Shown piece by piece: positions 25,307 to 35,284 of a stretch of 64,000 bases of DNA. The notes beneath the pieces are model-generated. The model saw only the letters and a list, made by a program, of their open reading frames with translations. It was not told the DNA's origin and did not search any database. Source of the DNA: Paenibacillus sp. FSL H7-0331 (lineage in GTDB: Bacteria; Bacillota; Bacilli; Paenibacillales; NBRC-103111); the NCBI RefSeq assembly GCF_001956045.1, contig NZ_MRTH01000024.1, forward strand, positions 59,284-123,283, given 5' to 3'. Every line of letters starts with the position of its first letter. The stretch's first letter is position 1. Both the position numbers and the translations under genes were made by a program.

Positions 25307-26902
25307 TTATTTGAAGTTTGCTTTATTTTTATCATACCATTCTTGGGCCAACTGCTCGGCCTTGTCGCCTCCCAGTCGCTGCCATTCCTTACGGATCTCC
25401 CCAATCGCCCATTTTGCAGTGAAGTTGGCTCCTTGTGTAGCTGCTTTAGCGCGAGTTTCCTCAAGGAAAGTTCTGAGCGAAGCCTGAATCTCATTAATTT
25501 CATTGAAGTTTGGCTGATAGGGGGTGTCCCGTCTGAATTTGTTCTTCATCGCAACTTCCAGCGCATTGGCTCTTAACGAAGCGATCAATTGAGAAGCAGG
25601 GTCCTGGGCAGCGGATACCATCAGGTCTGACGGCTTAAAGGTCTCTTTACGCAGTACAGCATACTCCCCTGCGTATAACACTTCCTTCTTATTCTTCTCC
25701 GCATCGATAGTCTGAGGCACACCATTCACGTCTTTGTAATGAGTGCCTTCCTGACCGTAACGCAGTGTTTTCCAGCCTTTTTCAATAATCCAGTCGAGGT
25801 ATTCCACCGCTGCTTTGGGATTTTTCATCTCTTTATTAAAAGCAACGTAGATAAAAGTGGGCGTTTCCTGATATAAGCCATTTTTACCATTCTTCGTAGC
25901 TACCGGCTCTAGCGCTATAGGTTTGGCGTCCGGAATGTTCTTCAGCAAATCCTTATTTGAGCTTTCCATTCCCCACTGCCCCATATACATACCAGCCTTA
26001 CCAGTTGCCCATAGCTGCTGGGCTCGCTGACTGTTCTTATCGGTGAGGAACTCTTTGTCCACAAGCCCGAGCTCATAGAACTGCTTTTCCAGCGCAATCG
26101 CATCGCCGAATCGGTCCAGCGTTGCCCCGTACTTCATCTTGCCGTCTTCCACATACCATTGGTTGTTGACCGCTGCATTCATGGCCGAGAAGATTTCGAA
26201 CGTATACGAGTAGCTACCCACAATGGGCGTGGTGTCCGACTTGCCGTTTCCATCCGGATCTTTATTCTTAAAAGCCTGGGCTACTTCAATGAGCTCCTCC
26301 ATTGTGGTTGGAGCCTTAAGATTGAGCTTATCCAGCCAGTCCTTACGAATCCAAATCCCATGATTCGCCACCGTATCCAGAGCTCGTTCTGTTGCTACCG
26401 CATACATCTTGCCATCAAAGGTCAGATACGGCTTGAGGTGCGGATTTTCTTGCAAATACTTTTTGTAGGAGGTGCTGTACTTCTCTATATATTCATCAAT
26501 CGGTTGGACAGCTCCCTGTGTAATCAGCTTCCCGATATAGGTCCGGTCGTACTCCCAGATCAGATCGGGGGCCTGCTGGGAGGCAACCAACACATTCAGC
26601 TTATCCTGTGCCTGATTCCTAGGGACAGGAACGATGCTGACGTCGATCCCCGACTGCTCCTTGATAAATTTCACCCATCGGTTATTCTCATAGGTCCCTT
26701 CGTCACTGGACACCTGCCCCCGATCAAACATCGAGATACTGACCTTCTTAGGCAGAGTTTCATAAGGGTCTGCCTTATTGGCAGGGCTGCTGCTAATGCT
26801 TTCTTGCGTCTTGGCCGTCTCCTGCGAGCAGCCTGCAAGCACAACGCCTGTGGCCATCATGAGGGATATGGACAAAACCCATTTCTTGTTAATTCTCTTC
26901 AT
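25307..26902 (-). CDS. Extracellular solute-binding lipoprotein of cluster B
   Basis: Surface lipoprotein of 531 residues with lipobox VLAGC and lipidated Cys25. The mature part contains the family segment FKNKDPDGNGKSDTTPI and the overall length of LplA-type sugar-binding proteins. GGAGG ribosome binding site. It lies third in the operon, after the LplB- and YtcP-type permeases, with which it should form a CUT1 importer for an oligosaccharide, perhaps one made by the secreted glycosidase of the cluster. The ligand is unknown. Confidence 0.93.
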   Translation of the reverse strand: MKRINKKWVLSISLMMATGVVLAGCSQETAKTQESISSSPANKADPYETLPKKVSISMFDRGQVSSDEGTYENNRWVKFIKEQSGIDVSIVPVPRNQAQDKLNVLVASQQAPDLIWEYDRTYIGKLITQGAVQPIDEYIEKYSTSYKKYLQENPHLKPYLTFDGKMYAVATERALDTVANHGIWIRKDWLDKLNLKAPTTMEELIEVAQAFKNKDPDGNGKSDTTPIVGSYSYTFEIFSAMNAAVNNQWYVEDGKMKYGATLDRFGDAIALEKQFYELGLVDKEFLTDKNSQRAQQLWATGKAGMYMGQWGMESSNKDLLKNIPDAKPIALEPVATKNGKNGLYQETPTFIYVAFNKEMKNPKAAVEYLDWIIEKGWKTLRYGQEGTHYKDVNGVPQTIDAEKNKKEVLYAGEYAVLRKETFKPSDLMVSAAQDPASQLIASLRANALEVAMKNKFRRDTPYQPNFNEINEIQASLRTFLEETRAKAATQGANFTAKWAIGEIRKEWQRLGGDKAEQLAQEWYDKNKANFK

Positions 26903-26969
26903 TTCTCTGACCTCCTGCTATTTTTTCACAATATTTATCACAATGAATATAATCCACCAAAGATAGATA

Positions 26970-27872
26970 TCAACCTTTGACCGAACCCAAGAGCACACCC
27001 TTCACAAAGTACTTCTGCAAGAAAGGATAAACTACAAGAATCGGGGCGATCGCGACTACAATCGAAGCCGCCCTGATTCCTTCCGGCGTGATCATCATCT
27101 CCGAAGCACCCTCACCGCTACGCAGCAGATCCGGACTGACAAGCTCGATCATCTGATAGAGCTTCACCATCAGGGACAGCTTATCCGTGCTTCTGATATA
27201 AATGAGCACATTCATGTAGGAATTCCACCAGCCCACCGCATAGAAGAGCGTCAAAGCCGCGATGACAGGCAAGGACAGGGGGATAATGATTCGCCACAGA
27301 ATGATCAGGTCATTGGCACCGTCCATAGCGGCGGATTCCTCCATCTCCTCTGGCAGGCCCTCGAAGAACGATTTCATCACGAACATATTGTACACACTGA
27401 TTAAGGCGGGAAGCCACAGCGCCCAATACGTATTGATCAAGCCCAGACTGCTGATAAGCAGAAAGTGTGGAATGAGGCCGCCGCTGAAAAGCATGGTGAA
27501 CAGCACACCCATCAACATCGCATTCCTGCCGCGCAGTTTTCTCTTGGACAACGGATACGCAGCCAGGATGGTGAAAAGCATGTTCAGCAGCGTTCCTACT
27601 AAGGTAATCACAATTGTATTGCGCATGGCAACAAAAAGTTGACCGTCTTCAATTAAATTGATATAGGCATTGACATTGAATTCAACAGGAAACATGAACA
27701 CTTCTCCGCTCATAATCGAGCGGCTGCTGCTAAACGAGATGGCAATCATGTTAATAAAGGGGAATAACGTTGCACAAGCGCATAGCGCCAGAAATACATA
27801 GTTGACCCCCAGCATCCTGCTTTTCAAGCGATTGCGCGTTTGCCTCGCAGCGCCAGGCTTCATTTTTTTCAT
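26970..27872 (-). CDS. Carbohydrate ABC transporter permease, YtcP type (cluster B)
   Basis: Membrane subunit of 300 residues with six predicted helices and the EAA loop EEMEESAAMDGANDLIILWR. It ends in LQKYFVKGVLLGSVKG, the subfamily signature. The start lies 3 bases after the stop of the preceding LplB-type permease, so the pair is co-translated. Confidence 0.93.
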   Translation of the reverse strand: MKKMKPGAARQTRNRLKSRMLGVNYVFLALCACATLFPFINMIAISFSSSRSIMSGEVFMFPVEFNVNAYINLIEDGQLFVAMRNTIVITLVGTLLNMLFTILAAYPLSKRKLRGRNAMLMGVLFTMLFSGGLIPHFLLISSLGLINTYWALWLPALISVYNMFVMKSFFEGLPEEMEESAAMDGANDLIILWRIIIPLSLPVIAALTLFYAVGWWNSYMNVLIYIRSTDKLSLMVKLYQMIELVSPDLLRSGEGASEMMITPEGIRAASIVVAIAPILVVYPFLQKYFVKGVLLGSVKG

Positions 27873-27875
27873 CGT

Positions 27876-28841
27876 TTACCAGAGCCCCCTTTCCCCCATC
27901 GCCTTGATGGCCCTATTCACCGCGATAATCAGCAGCAGGGCTACGAGGGATTGAAACAGTCCAAGGGCCGTCGTATAGCTGTACTGCAAATTCACAATCC
28001 CCCTTGTATACACATAGGTGCTGATCACCTCCGCCACGCTCGACACAGCCAGATTGCGCAGTGTAAACACTTGCTCGAAGCCCACATCCATTATGCGCCC
28101 GACTTGCAGAATTAGCAGAATCGCCGCCGTGCTCCGAATGCCTGGCAGGGTAACATGCCAGATCTGGCGAGGCTTGCTAGCCCCGTCGATCTTGGCAGCC
28201 TCATACAGCGTAGGATCAATCGTCGCCATAGCCGCCAAATACAGGATCGTGCCGAACCCGGCTTCCTTCCAAATGCCTGACCCGACGAAAGCGACGGGCC
28301 ACCAGAAGCGATCGGTCATAAAATAAACAGGCTCGAACCCAAAAAGCTGTATGACCTGATTCACCAAACCGGTCGATGGAGAAAGCAGCGCAATGATAAT
28401 ACTGCCGAGTACAACCCATGAAATAAAATGCGGAATATACAATAAATTTTGCAGCAGCCTCTTATACCAATTGACGCCGACCTCATTCAACAGAATAGCC
28501 AGGATGATGGGCACCGGGAAGGCAAAAATCAGATTATAGGTATTCAACAGCAGCGTATTGCGTAGCACTACATAAAACTCTGTGCTCTCGAACAGTTTGC
28601 GAAAGTGCAGCAGCCCTACCCACTGGCTTCCCCAAATCCCATCGGTTAGACGATAATTCTTGAAGGCGATCATCTCGCCGTACAGCGGCGCATACTTGAA
28701 AAGCAGAAAATACACGGCCACCGGGACAAGCAATAAGTACAAATACCGATCCCGCTTCACATGCTTCCATACCGAGCTTTTCCCCGGGAGGAAAATGACA
28801 CCTGCTGCCGCAGATTTACTTTGGTGTACAGACTGGCTCAA
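27876..28841 (-). CDS. Carbohydrate ABC transporter permease, LplB type (cluster B)
   Basis: Membrane subunit of 321 residues and first gene of the cluster B operon. It carries the YLLLVPVAVYFLLFKYAPLYG entry helix and the EAA loop YEAAKIDGASKPRQIWHVTLPG. The start is TTG with GGAGAGAG about 8 bases upstream. The promoter must lie in the 500-base gap upstream; I could not define it. Confidence 0.92.
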   Translation of the reverse strand: MSQSVHQSKSAAAGVIFLPGKSSVWKHVKRDRYLYLLLVPVAVYFLLFKYAPLYGEMIAFKNYRLTDGIWGSQWVGLLHFRKLFESTEFYVVLRNTLLLNTYNLIFAFPVPIILAILLNEVGVNWYKRLLQNLLYIPHFISWVVLGSIIIALLSPSTGLVNQVIQLFGFEPVYFMTDRFWWPVAFVGSGIWKEAGFGTILYLAAMATIDPTLYEAAKIDGASKPRQIWHVTLPGIRSTAAILLILQVGRIMDVGFEQVFTLRNLAVSSVAEVISTYVYTRGIVNLQYSYTTALGLFQSLVALLLIIAVNRAIKAMGERGLW

Positions 28842-29355
28842 GGTTCTCTCTCCTTCTCTCTCATTTCATTGTGTGGCCTTTAACCTAAAGTAGCATGGTG
28901 AGCCAAAGATCCGAAAGCTCTACATTTTCTTCCCGTACGCCAAATCGTTTTTTACCGCTACACCCTTTTTTGTGATGATCCACTTTTTTTGTCATTGACG
29001 TAAGTGCATAAGCAAAAGAAGCCCCCCCGATTCAGAAACAGGGAGAGACTTCTTCGTTTCATTGTATTTTTTAGAACAACAGCAAAACCGGCTTCGCGAT
29101 ACATCCCCCTAACCTAAGGGGATACCCTTAGAGATGCCCCTTCTTTCTGATACCACTTCTTTTGAATGAAGTAGCTTTTGGCCAATATCAAAAGGCATTG
29201 TTTCATCTCATTGATCTGGTTTAAGAGTTCGGTTTATTTCTATTAGGGGTCCCGTCAACATTGTAACTGAAATATACACTAAGACAATTTATGGTAATCA
29301 TGCATAGTACGGTGGGGTACTTAGATAACCCCGCCTATTCGCAACTATATTGAAC
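28842..29355. other. Intergenic region upstream of cluster B
   Basis: 514 bases without a gene. It contains a terminator at 29012-29052 and, near 29105-29140, several C- and G-rich repeats (CCCCTAACCTAAGGGG and related) that could fold. The promoter of the cluster B operon should lie between 28842 and 29010, but no convincing hexamer pair stood out. Confidence 0.5.
29008..29052 (-). terminator. Probable terminator
   Basis: On the minus strand GAAGTCTCTCCCTG can pair, with several G-T pairs, to CGGGGGGGCTTC, followed by TTTTGC. It would end transcripts from the sigma/anti-sigma operon, whose stop is 300 bases upstream. Confidence 0.45.
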
Positions 29356-31005
29356 TTAATTAATGTTAATCTCCACCTTGCGTTCTTTATCCCAGTAGCT
29401 GTAGAAGCCTGGATTCAACTGCAGTTCTCCCTGCTTGGACAGAAGCCCCGGGTATCGCTCCACCCGCTTATTCGTCCCGTTTCCACCTGGTGGCACAGGA
29501 TTCATTTCGGGGTAAATTGGTTTTCCGTCTTTTACTACAGACGACTGCGAGATGCCGAAGAACTTAGGATCGCTGGATTGCGATTCTACAATTAAATCCT
29601 GCCCTTGTTTATAATAAGTAAACGACACCGCAATTCCATCCAAGCTTGTTTGAATAGATTGCTTTGCATCGGACAGACCAGCTAACGGCAACAAATCTTT
29701 GGACCGTTTTGAGATCCTGGCTTCTGATAGCAGCAGCTTCATTGGAATAGCAGACCAATCCTTATACCACTCTGGCAACTCAAAATTCAAAAATTGCCCT
29801 TTTTTATGTTCCCACCTGCCCCCGGGAATAATTTGCCCATTAATAAACAGCTCGATTTTATCATAGTACACCGAGGAGTCGTAAGACGATTTAGTTTTCC
29901 ATTTATCATCCATCATGATGCGAATGTTCAACGGCGTTACGACGAGCTGCTTGAGTTCCATGTTCGAATCATTGGCTACCACGGCTGGATCAAGCTTTTT
30001 ATAAAAAGTTGCCTCACTCGTTCTCTTTCCATCAGCTTCAAATGACGCATCCCACTTACCTGCTATCGTTTGAACGACTTCTAATTGATTAAAATAAAGC
30101 TTTGCGCTATTCAATTCAGAATCTGTTAGACGAAACGTATCCTGACGGAGAATGGCATCAGCTTTGTTGGGCGGCAACACAGCTGAGTAACTAGCGGCAG
30201 CTGTTTTACCTCCGACCTTAAGGAGTAGCTTGGGATCTAATTTTTGATCATTTGGCTGTTTCATCGGGATTTCATAGCGAACCGTCAGCACTTCGTTTTC
30301 TCTCACCACAGAAACGATATCCAAATTTCCGTATCGAGTCATGCTATCGATTTGCTGGCCTTCTTTTAGAGATGCCGGACTTTCCCGGAGTTCCGTTTCC
30401 TTGTATTTATATAATAATAGATTTTGCAAAGAAATCTCAAGCTGCTCCCGCTTTGTCCCAAGTCCGTTTTCCGCTTCAAGCAAACCTGTTAACTGGCCTG
30501 AGGAAGCATTCTTGCGGATTCGGTCAGTAAGCTGGAGCGTTTCCCCACGGGAATTAGTTAAAGTCTTTTGTTCAAACGCCGCCACATCAAAATTCGACAT
30601 TTGTGGGAAATCTAATGAAAACAATACATCTAACCGTTGTTCATCCGTCACTACACCCTTTATAGCCAAAGAGGCTCCAGCTGATTGGACCGTAATATCA
30701 AGAGGGTTACCAAAACCACTTTTTAAAGCTGTTGAAACCCCAAGGCGGTCAAACATTTCATCCCACCCTAGAGAGACCCCTGCTACCACGGGTGCAGCCA
30801 CTAGGACCGAAGACAATGCGATTGACACGGGAAGAAGTCGCATTCTAGAGGTAAAGAGAGGTATTTTCCCCATAACCCCTCTATTAGTTAAGTTGGCAGG
30901 TGCTTTACCGACTTGCATTCTTCCCCACATGGCTTCAAAATCAGGCAATGCAGGTTGTTCCCTGCGTGCACTCTCAAGCAAAAATTGTTCTGTTCGATTA
31001 GTCAA
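29356..31005 (-). CDS. DUF4179-type membrane protein, probable anti-sigma factor
   Basis: Protein of 549 residues with a cytoplasmic N-terminus of about 50 residues, one transmembrane helix near 55-77 (LLPVSIALSSVLVAAPVVAG) and a large extracytoplasmic beta-rich region typical of DUF4179 proteins encoded next to ECF sigma factors. It probably sequesters the sigma factor at the membrane until a surface signal arrives. The start is TTG, overlapping the sigma gene's stop by 8 bases, with GAGAGGAG upstream; the two are translationally coupled. The signal is unknown. Confidence 0.85.
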   Translation of the reverse strand: MTNRTEQFLLESARREQPALPDFEAMWGRMQVGKAPANLTNRGVMGKIPLFTSRMRLLPVSIALSSVLVAAPVVAGVSLGWDEMFDRLGVSTALKSGFGNPLDITVQSAGASLAIKGVVTDEQRLDVLFSLDFPQMSNFDVAAFEQKTLTNSRGETLQLTDRIRKNASSGQLTGLLEAENGLGTKREQLEISLQNLLLYKYKETELRESPASLKEGQQIDSMTRYGNLDIVSVVRENEVLTVRYEIPMKQPNDQKLDPKLLLKVGGKTAAASYSAVLPPNKADAILRQDTFRLTDSELNSAKLYFNQLEVVQTIAGKWDASFEADGKRTSEATFYKKLDPAVVANDSNMELKQLVVTPLNIRIMMDDKWKTKSSYDSSVYYDKIELFINGQIIPGGRWEHKKGQFLNFELPEWYKDWSAIPMKLLLSEARISKRSKDLLPLAGLSDAKQSIQTSLDGIAVSFTYYKQGQDLIVESQSSDPKFFGISQSSVVKDGKPIYPEMNPVPPGGNGTNKRVERYPGLLSKQGELQLNPGFYSYWDKERKVEININ

Positions 31006-31519
31006 GACAATCCACTCCTCTCACTTCAAATTGATTTCCCTTATCTAATTGCTTTTTTATGAGAATTAACCCTTTGTTTAGCCTTGACTTTGTCGTCCCA
31101 AGTGGAATATCCAGCGATTCTGCAATTTCAGCCAAAGATAGCTCATGGACATACTTCAACACCATCACCTGTTTAATTTTTATCGGCAAAGCATGAAGCC
31201 AACTTGCCAATTCAAGCTCTCCTTCCTTGCATATCAGGCTTTGATCTGCTGCTTCGGATTGCTGCAAGCCTTGCAGCAAGAAATGCTTTAGCTCTTTCAG
31301 CACGCCCCGCTTTTTGCGATCGAGATGGTTTTTGCATAAATTTGCCGCAATGCGAATGAGCCAAGGCTTCATGCGCTCAATTCGACGGTGATCTGCCTGA
31401 AATGCTTTCATGAATACCTCTTGGCAAATGTCCTCCGCATCCGCAGCGTTTTTCAGCAAGTAATAGCACAAATAATACACATCGTTTCTGTAAGTCTCGA
31501 ATATTTCCCTATCTGTCAT
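30998..31519 (-). CDS. ECF-type RNA polymerase sigma factor
   Basis: Sigma factor of 173 residues. Region 2 is at about 10-75 (YYLCYYLLKNAADAEDICQE) and region 4 at about 115-165 (LSLAEIAESLDIPLGTTKSRL), the helix-turn-helix that reads the -35 element. The open frame runs to 31615, but ATG at 31519 (MTDREIFETYR) has GGAGGT about 10 bases upstream. It overlaps the anti-sigma gene. The target promoters are not recognisable here; autoregulation is usual for the family. Confidence 0.9.
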   Translation of the reverse strand: MTDREIFETYRNDVYYLCYYLLKNAADAEDICQEVFMKAFQADHRRIERMKPWLIRIAANLCKNHLDRKKRGVLKELKHFLLQGLQQSEAADQSLICKEGELELASWLHALPIKIKQVMVLKYVHELSLAEIAESLDIPLGTTKSRLNKGLILIKKQLDKGNQFEVRGVDCLD

Positions 31520-31686
31520 TCTTGAATCCACCTCCTGTCTAGTTTCTATCAATAAGACAATTAAGGAGTAAACCAGGTTCGTTTTTTTTAAAAATTCCAT
31601 GATTTTCAGTTCCAACGGGAACCTGCATAAACTGGCTCATAGAGATACAATTATCGACAATCATCAGTACGAAACAATTGATAACA

Positions 31687-31734
31687 CAACATACAAAAGA
31701 ACCAACCCATTATGGTTGGTTCTTTTGTATGTTG
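31687..31734. repeat. Perfect 21-bp inverted repeat
   Basis: Arms at 31687-31707 and 31714-31734 are perfect 21-bp complements around the six-base loop CATTAT. It stands next to an IS66-type remnant. It may be a bidirectional terminator, a small palindromic mobile repeat or an element end. Confidence 0.8.
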
Positions 31735-31764
31735 ATGGTCTGTGTGAGCATCTGCAGTTCTTTG

Positions 31765-32080
31765 GTAAGCGTCAAAACTGAATAGACCTGTTCATATCGA
31801 AACGAATTAACCATAATGATGCTATCACGCATAGGAAGGATCGCTTCAAACGGATATGGGTTTGTAAGAGATATGGATGAAGCGTATTAGATCCTATCAA
31901 GCCAGCGATCAAACGATGAAAGCTTGGTGCATGGAGCATGACGTGGCGGTACATCAATTTAAATTTTGGCTACCTACTCCTGAAGAACCCCACAAGGCGC
32001 GTGCCAAAGAAAGCCGGCCCGTACTGGATGCCTACAACGCATGGCTTCGCCAACAAAAATCCCGGCACATAGAGCAATAA
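31765..32080 (+). pseudogene. IS66-family element remnant
   Basis: GTAAGCGTCAAAACTG at 31765 resembles an IS66 inverted-repeat end. The following 67-codon frame from 31877 begins like an IS66 TnpA protein (SDQTMKAWCMEHDVAVHQF, the AWC helix) and then continues with SRPVLDAYNAWLRQQKSR, which looks like the middle of the TnpC transposase. A deletion seems to have fused the two. No second inverted repeat was found. Confidence 0.5.
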
Positions 32081-32116
32081 ATAGCTCGCAAACCTTTTAT
32101 AAGGTTGTGTTTGAGT

Positions 32117-32941
32117 TCATCCTTTCATTCCGGAAGTAATCATACCGCTGACAAAATAACGTTGGAATGTCAAGAAGACGGCAAGCATTGGAATCATGGT
32201 AATAACGGACATAGCCAATAGACTTCCCCAATCGACATTGAATTCACCGATAAAATTAGAAAGAGCTAACTGAATGGTGTATTTGGACGGATCGCTGATT
32301 GCAATTAATGGCCATAAGAAGTCGTCCCAACGCCACATAAAGGAGAAAATAGCCAACACAGCCAGCATGGGTTTAGCAATCGGTAATATAATGCGCCAAT
32401 AAATTTTCCATTCGCTCGCACCATCCATTCTTGCCGCTTCCAACAGCTCCTCAGGCACCGTTAATAAATACTGCCTCATCAGAAACACACCTGTCGGCGT
32501 AGCTGCTGGCGGAATGATAATGGCTAACAAATTATTGTACAGACCCAAAAAACTTAGCACTTTAAAAATGGGGATCATGATGACCTCAAGCGGAATCATT
32601 AAAGTGGAAATAAACCCGATGAGAATAATGGAGCTCCCTCTAAAGGAGTACTTTGCCAAGGCAAACCCGGCCATAGAATTAATAAATAACAGTAGAATAG
32701 TTGATGAAATGGTAACTACCACACTATTTTTAAAATATAAACCGAAGTTGCCTTTACCCCATGCTTCGGTAAAATGTTCAAAAGTTATAGGCTGTGGCCA
32801 AAACTTAGCCGGAAAACTGTATAAAACGTTATTCGTTTTAAAAGATGATATGACAACCCATAGCACCGGAAATATCCATAGCAAACCGATCACGATCAAC
32901 ACCGCGTAAACTGCAAATTTGGATAAGGCTCTCATTTCCAT
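32117..32941 (-). CDS. Carbohydrate ABC transporter permease, MalG type (cluster C)
   Basis: Membrane subunit of 274 residues with six helices and the EAA loop EELLEAARMDGASEWKIYWRIILP. The ending QRYFVSGMITSGMKG is typical of MalG/LacG/UgpE-type permeases. The open frame runs to 33025, but ATG at 32941 has GGGGGAG 9 bases upstream and lies one base after the stop of the partner permease. A small hairpin, AACCTT/AAGGTT at 32091-32106, follows the stop and may be a weak terminator. Confidence 0.92.
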   Translation of the reverse strand: MEMRALSKFAVYAVLIVIGLLWIFPVLWVVISSFKTNNVLYSFPAKFWPQPITFEHFTEAWGKGNFGLYFKNSVVVTISSTILLLFINSMAGFALAKYSFRGSSIILIGFISTLMIPLEVIMIPIFKVLSFLGLYNNLLAIIIPPAATPTGVFLMRQYLLTVPEELLEAARMDGASEWKIYWRIILPIAKPMLAVLAIFSFMWRWDDFLWPLIAISDPSKYTIQLALSNFIGEFNVDWGSLLAMSVITMIPMLAVFLTFQRYFVSGMITSGMKG

Positions 32942-32942
32942 A

Positions 32943-33851
32943 CTAAACAGCTCCCCCTTTCGACAAACGGAACTGCAGAGCAGAGAAGATCCCAATAATG
33001 GCAAATAGTACAACCGACATTGCACTCGCCAGCCCCAACTCCTGCTTTGTAAACCCGACCTCGTAAATATACTGGACGATGAAAGTCGTTTCTTTACCCG
33101 GACCTCCGCCGGTTAAGGCAAACATCAGCGGAAAAGCTTTAAAGGCGTCAATCAGAGAGAGCATTACCACGAGTAAGCTTGTAGGTTTTAATAAAGGTAA
33201 AGTAATACTCCAAAACAATCTAAGCTTGGAAGCGCCGTCCAGACGACCTGCTTCATAATAGTCCGCAGGGATAGCTTGCAAGCCCGCAATGAAAATGACC
33301 ATGAAGAAGCCAACCCGCGACCAAACCGTGGCAATTATAACCACAATATTAGCCCAAAACGATGATGACAAAAATGCAATCGGCTCTAATCCAATCCAGG
33401 TCAGTAAGTAGTTGACGATACCAAAAGCATCACCAAAAATCCATTTCCACGTTAAACCCACAATGATAAAGGAAATCATGGTCGGCCAATAATAGATGGC
33501 TCGAAACAAACCCCTAAATCTGACTTCCTGAATCAAAAGCGAAGCAATAATGAGTGCGATACCATAGATTAAAGGAACAACTATTGCGGCGTAAATTGCA
33601 GTTTTACCTAAAGTAGACCAGAACTCCATATTTTTAAATATATCCAAATAGTTATCCAGACCAATAAATGTCATCGGATTCAATCCATCATACTCGTAGA
33701 AAGAATATAAAAGGCCAAGGATGGCGGGGATGACGATAAACACAAAAAATATAATCAAATTAGGGAGAACAAACAAATACGGAGCAATTGTAGACTTACC
33801 TCCGGATTTCGAGCTTTTGTAGGTCATAGATGCTTTAATCGGCTCACCCAT
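32943..33851 (-). CDS. Carbohydrate ABC transporter permease, MalF/UgpA type (cluster C)
   Basis: Membrane subunit of 302 residues. It carries APYLFVLPNLIIFFVFIVIP near the N-terminus and the EAA loop ADYYEAGRLDGASKLRLFWSITLP, followed by FPLMFALTGGGPGKETT, a signature of the MalF/UgpA group. It differs in type from the LplB permeases of the other four importers. Ribosome binding site AAGAGG. Confidence 0.93.
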   Translation of the reverse strand: MGEPIKASMTYKSSKSGGKSTIAPYLFVLPNLIIFFVFIVIPAILGLLYSFYEYDGLNPMTFIGLDNYLDIFKNMEFWSTLGKTAIYAAIVVPLIYGIALIIASLLIQEVRFRGLFRAIYYWPTMISFIIVGLTWKWIFGDAFGIVNYLLTWIGLEPIAFLSSSFWANIVVIIATVWSRVGFFMVIFIAGLQAIPADYYEAGRLDGASKLRLFWSITLPLLKPTSLLVVMLSLIDAFKAFPLMFALTGGGPGKETTFIVQYIYEVGFTKQELGLASAMSVVLFAIIGIFSALQFRLSKGGAV

Positions 33852-33922
33852 TTACATGCCTCTTTTCATAAAGTGATGATTGAATGGGCTTCATCCAAAC
33901 GGACGCAGCCCATTCTGATCTA

Positions 33923-35209
33923 CTATTTACTGGCGTCGTTTATTGCTTTATCAATCAATATTGCGGATTTATCCATTGCATCTTTTGCCGTTATTTTCCC
34001 TGAGATAACTTCAACCAGGTTATTTTTCAGATCCGTCGAAAACTTGGTAACAAGAATTTGCCTTGACCAGTCGTTTGCAGCGAGCGGTGATGTATTCTTC
34101 AGTTCATCGGCAAATATTTCGAACATATCTTTACCAAACGCGTAATCCAGCTTAGAACTGTCTTTGCGGGGACTCATGAATAATGATTCTTTGTTATATT
34201 TAGAATTGACATCCTTTGTAGTCAAATATTTAATAAAATCGGCTGATTCTTTCTCCACTCCTGAACCCTTTAATGCCATCACGAACTTCCCGCCGGGAAC
34301 TGATGAACGCTGTATCCCTTTCGGCATATAGGTTACTCCCCACTCAAAATTGGTTATATCCTTGTAATTACTAATCATCCAGTTACCTGCCCAATGGGCT
34401 GCTACCGTACCGGTGCGGAATAGATTGTTCGGGTTTTCTCCTCCCAACCAGACAGATGTTGGCATAATTCCATCCGTATGAAGCTTTTTAAACATCTCAG
34501 TTGCTTTGATGCCTGCTTCGCTATTAATCGTCGCTTTAGTGCCGTCCTCACTTATCATACTACCGCCGAATTGATACAAGAGTGTAGACCAGCGGTGAGG
34601 TGTGAAATCCCAAACCATACCATATTTGGCGCCGCCTTTTTCTGTCACCTGCTTCAATGCCGCCATATATTCATCCCAAGTCCATACATTATCCGGAGAA
34701 GTCGGCACCTTAACGCCCGCTTTATTGAATAGCGTCTTGTTATAGATTAATCCGTTGGCGGTGACGTCCATCGGAGCAGCAACCAGTTTATTGTTAATCA
34801 AATAATACGGCTTAAGTGAATCGATAAATTGCTGTGTGAACTGATCGGCACTACCTACATAGGGCGTAAGATCAAGCGCTTGGTTCGCAAAAGCCCCTGT
34901 ATCTGTCACACGGCTCAGTGCCGGGGGTTTACCGCCGGAGACCATTGTTTTTAATTTGGTTTGTAAATCTTTAAATGCGACCTCAATCAAGTTAATTTTG
35001 ACGTTAGGATTCGCTTGTTCGTAATCCTTTATAATTCCTTTCATTACATCACCTTCGCCACCGTCAGAGAACCATACAAAATCAAGCGATACATTTTTCT
35101 TACCACTGGCCTGATCACTGCCTGGTTTCGGTCCGCATGCAGCCAAAGTAAATAACATAACTACAGAAAGCAAAAGAAATAATTTTTTCATCAAGCTCTT
35201 TTTTTTCAT
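33923..35209 (-). CDS. Extracellular solute-binding lipoprotein, family 1 (cluster C)
   Basis: Sugar-binding lipoprotein of about 428 residues with lipobox TLAAC (Cys about 25 from the chosen ATG). The sequence after it (VSLDFVWFSDGGEGDV) is typical of family 1 binding proteins used with MalFG-type permeases. A TTG three codons upstream is also in frame, but AGGGGG lies about 9 bases before the ATG. It is first in the cluster C operon, 71 bases upstream of the MalF-type gene. The ligand is unknown. Confidence 0.92.
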   Translation of the reverse strand: MKKKSLMKKLFLLLSVVMLFTLAACGPKPGSDQASGKKNVSLDFVWFSDGGEGDVMKGIIKDYEQANPNVKINLIEVAFKDLQTKLKTMVSGGKPPALSRVTDTGAFANQALDLTPYVGSADQFTQQFIDSLKPYYLINNKLVAAPMDVTANGLIYNKTLFNKAGVKVPTSPDNVWTWDEYMAALKQVTEKGGAKYGMVWDFTPHRWSTLLYQFGGSMISEDGTKATINSEAGIKATEMFKKLHTDGIMPTSVWLGGENPNNLFRTGTVAAHWAGNWMISNYKDITNFEWGVTYMPKGIQRSSVPGGKFVMALKGSGVEKESADFIKYLTTKDVNSKYNKESLFMSPRKDSSKLDYAFGKDMFEIFADELKNTSPLAANDWSRQILVTKFSTDLKNNLVEVISGKITAKDAMDKSAILIDKAINDASK

Positions 35210-35284
35210 TACAATCAACCCCCTGTTTATTAAAAATATATTTCAACCCTATATCCATATGATTTAGGGAAGATATTTTGCCAT

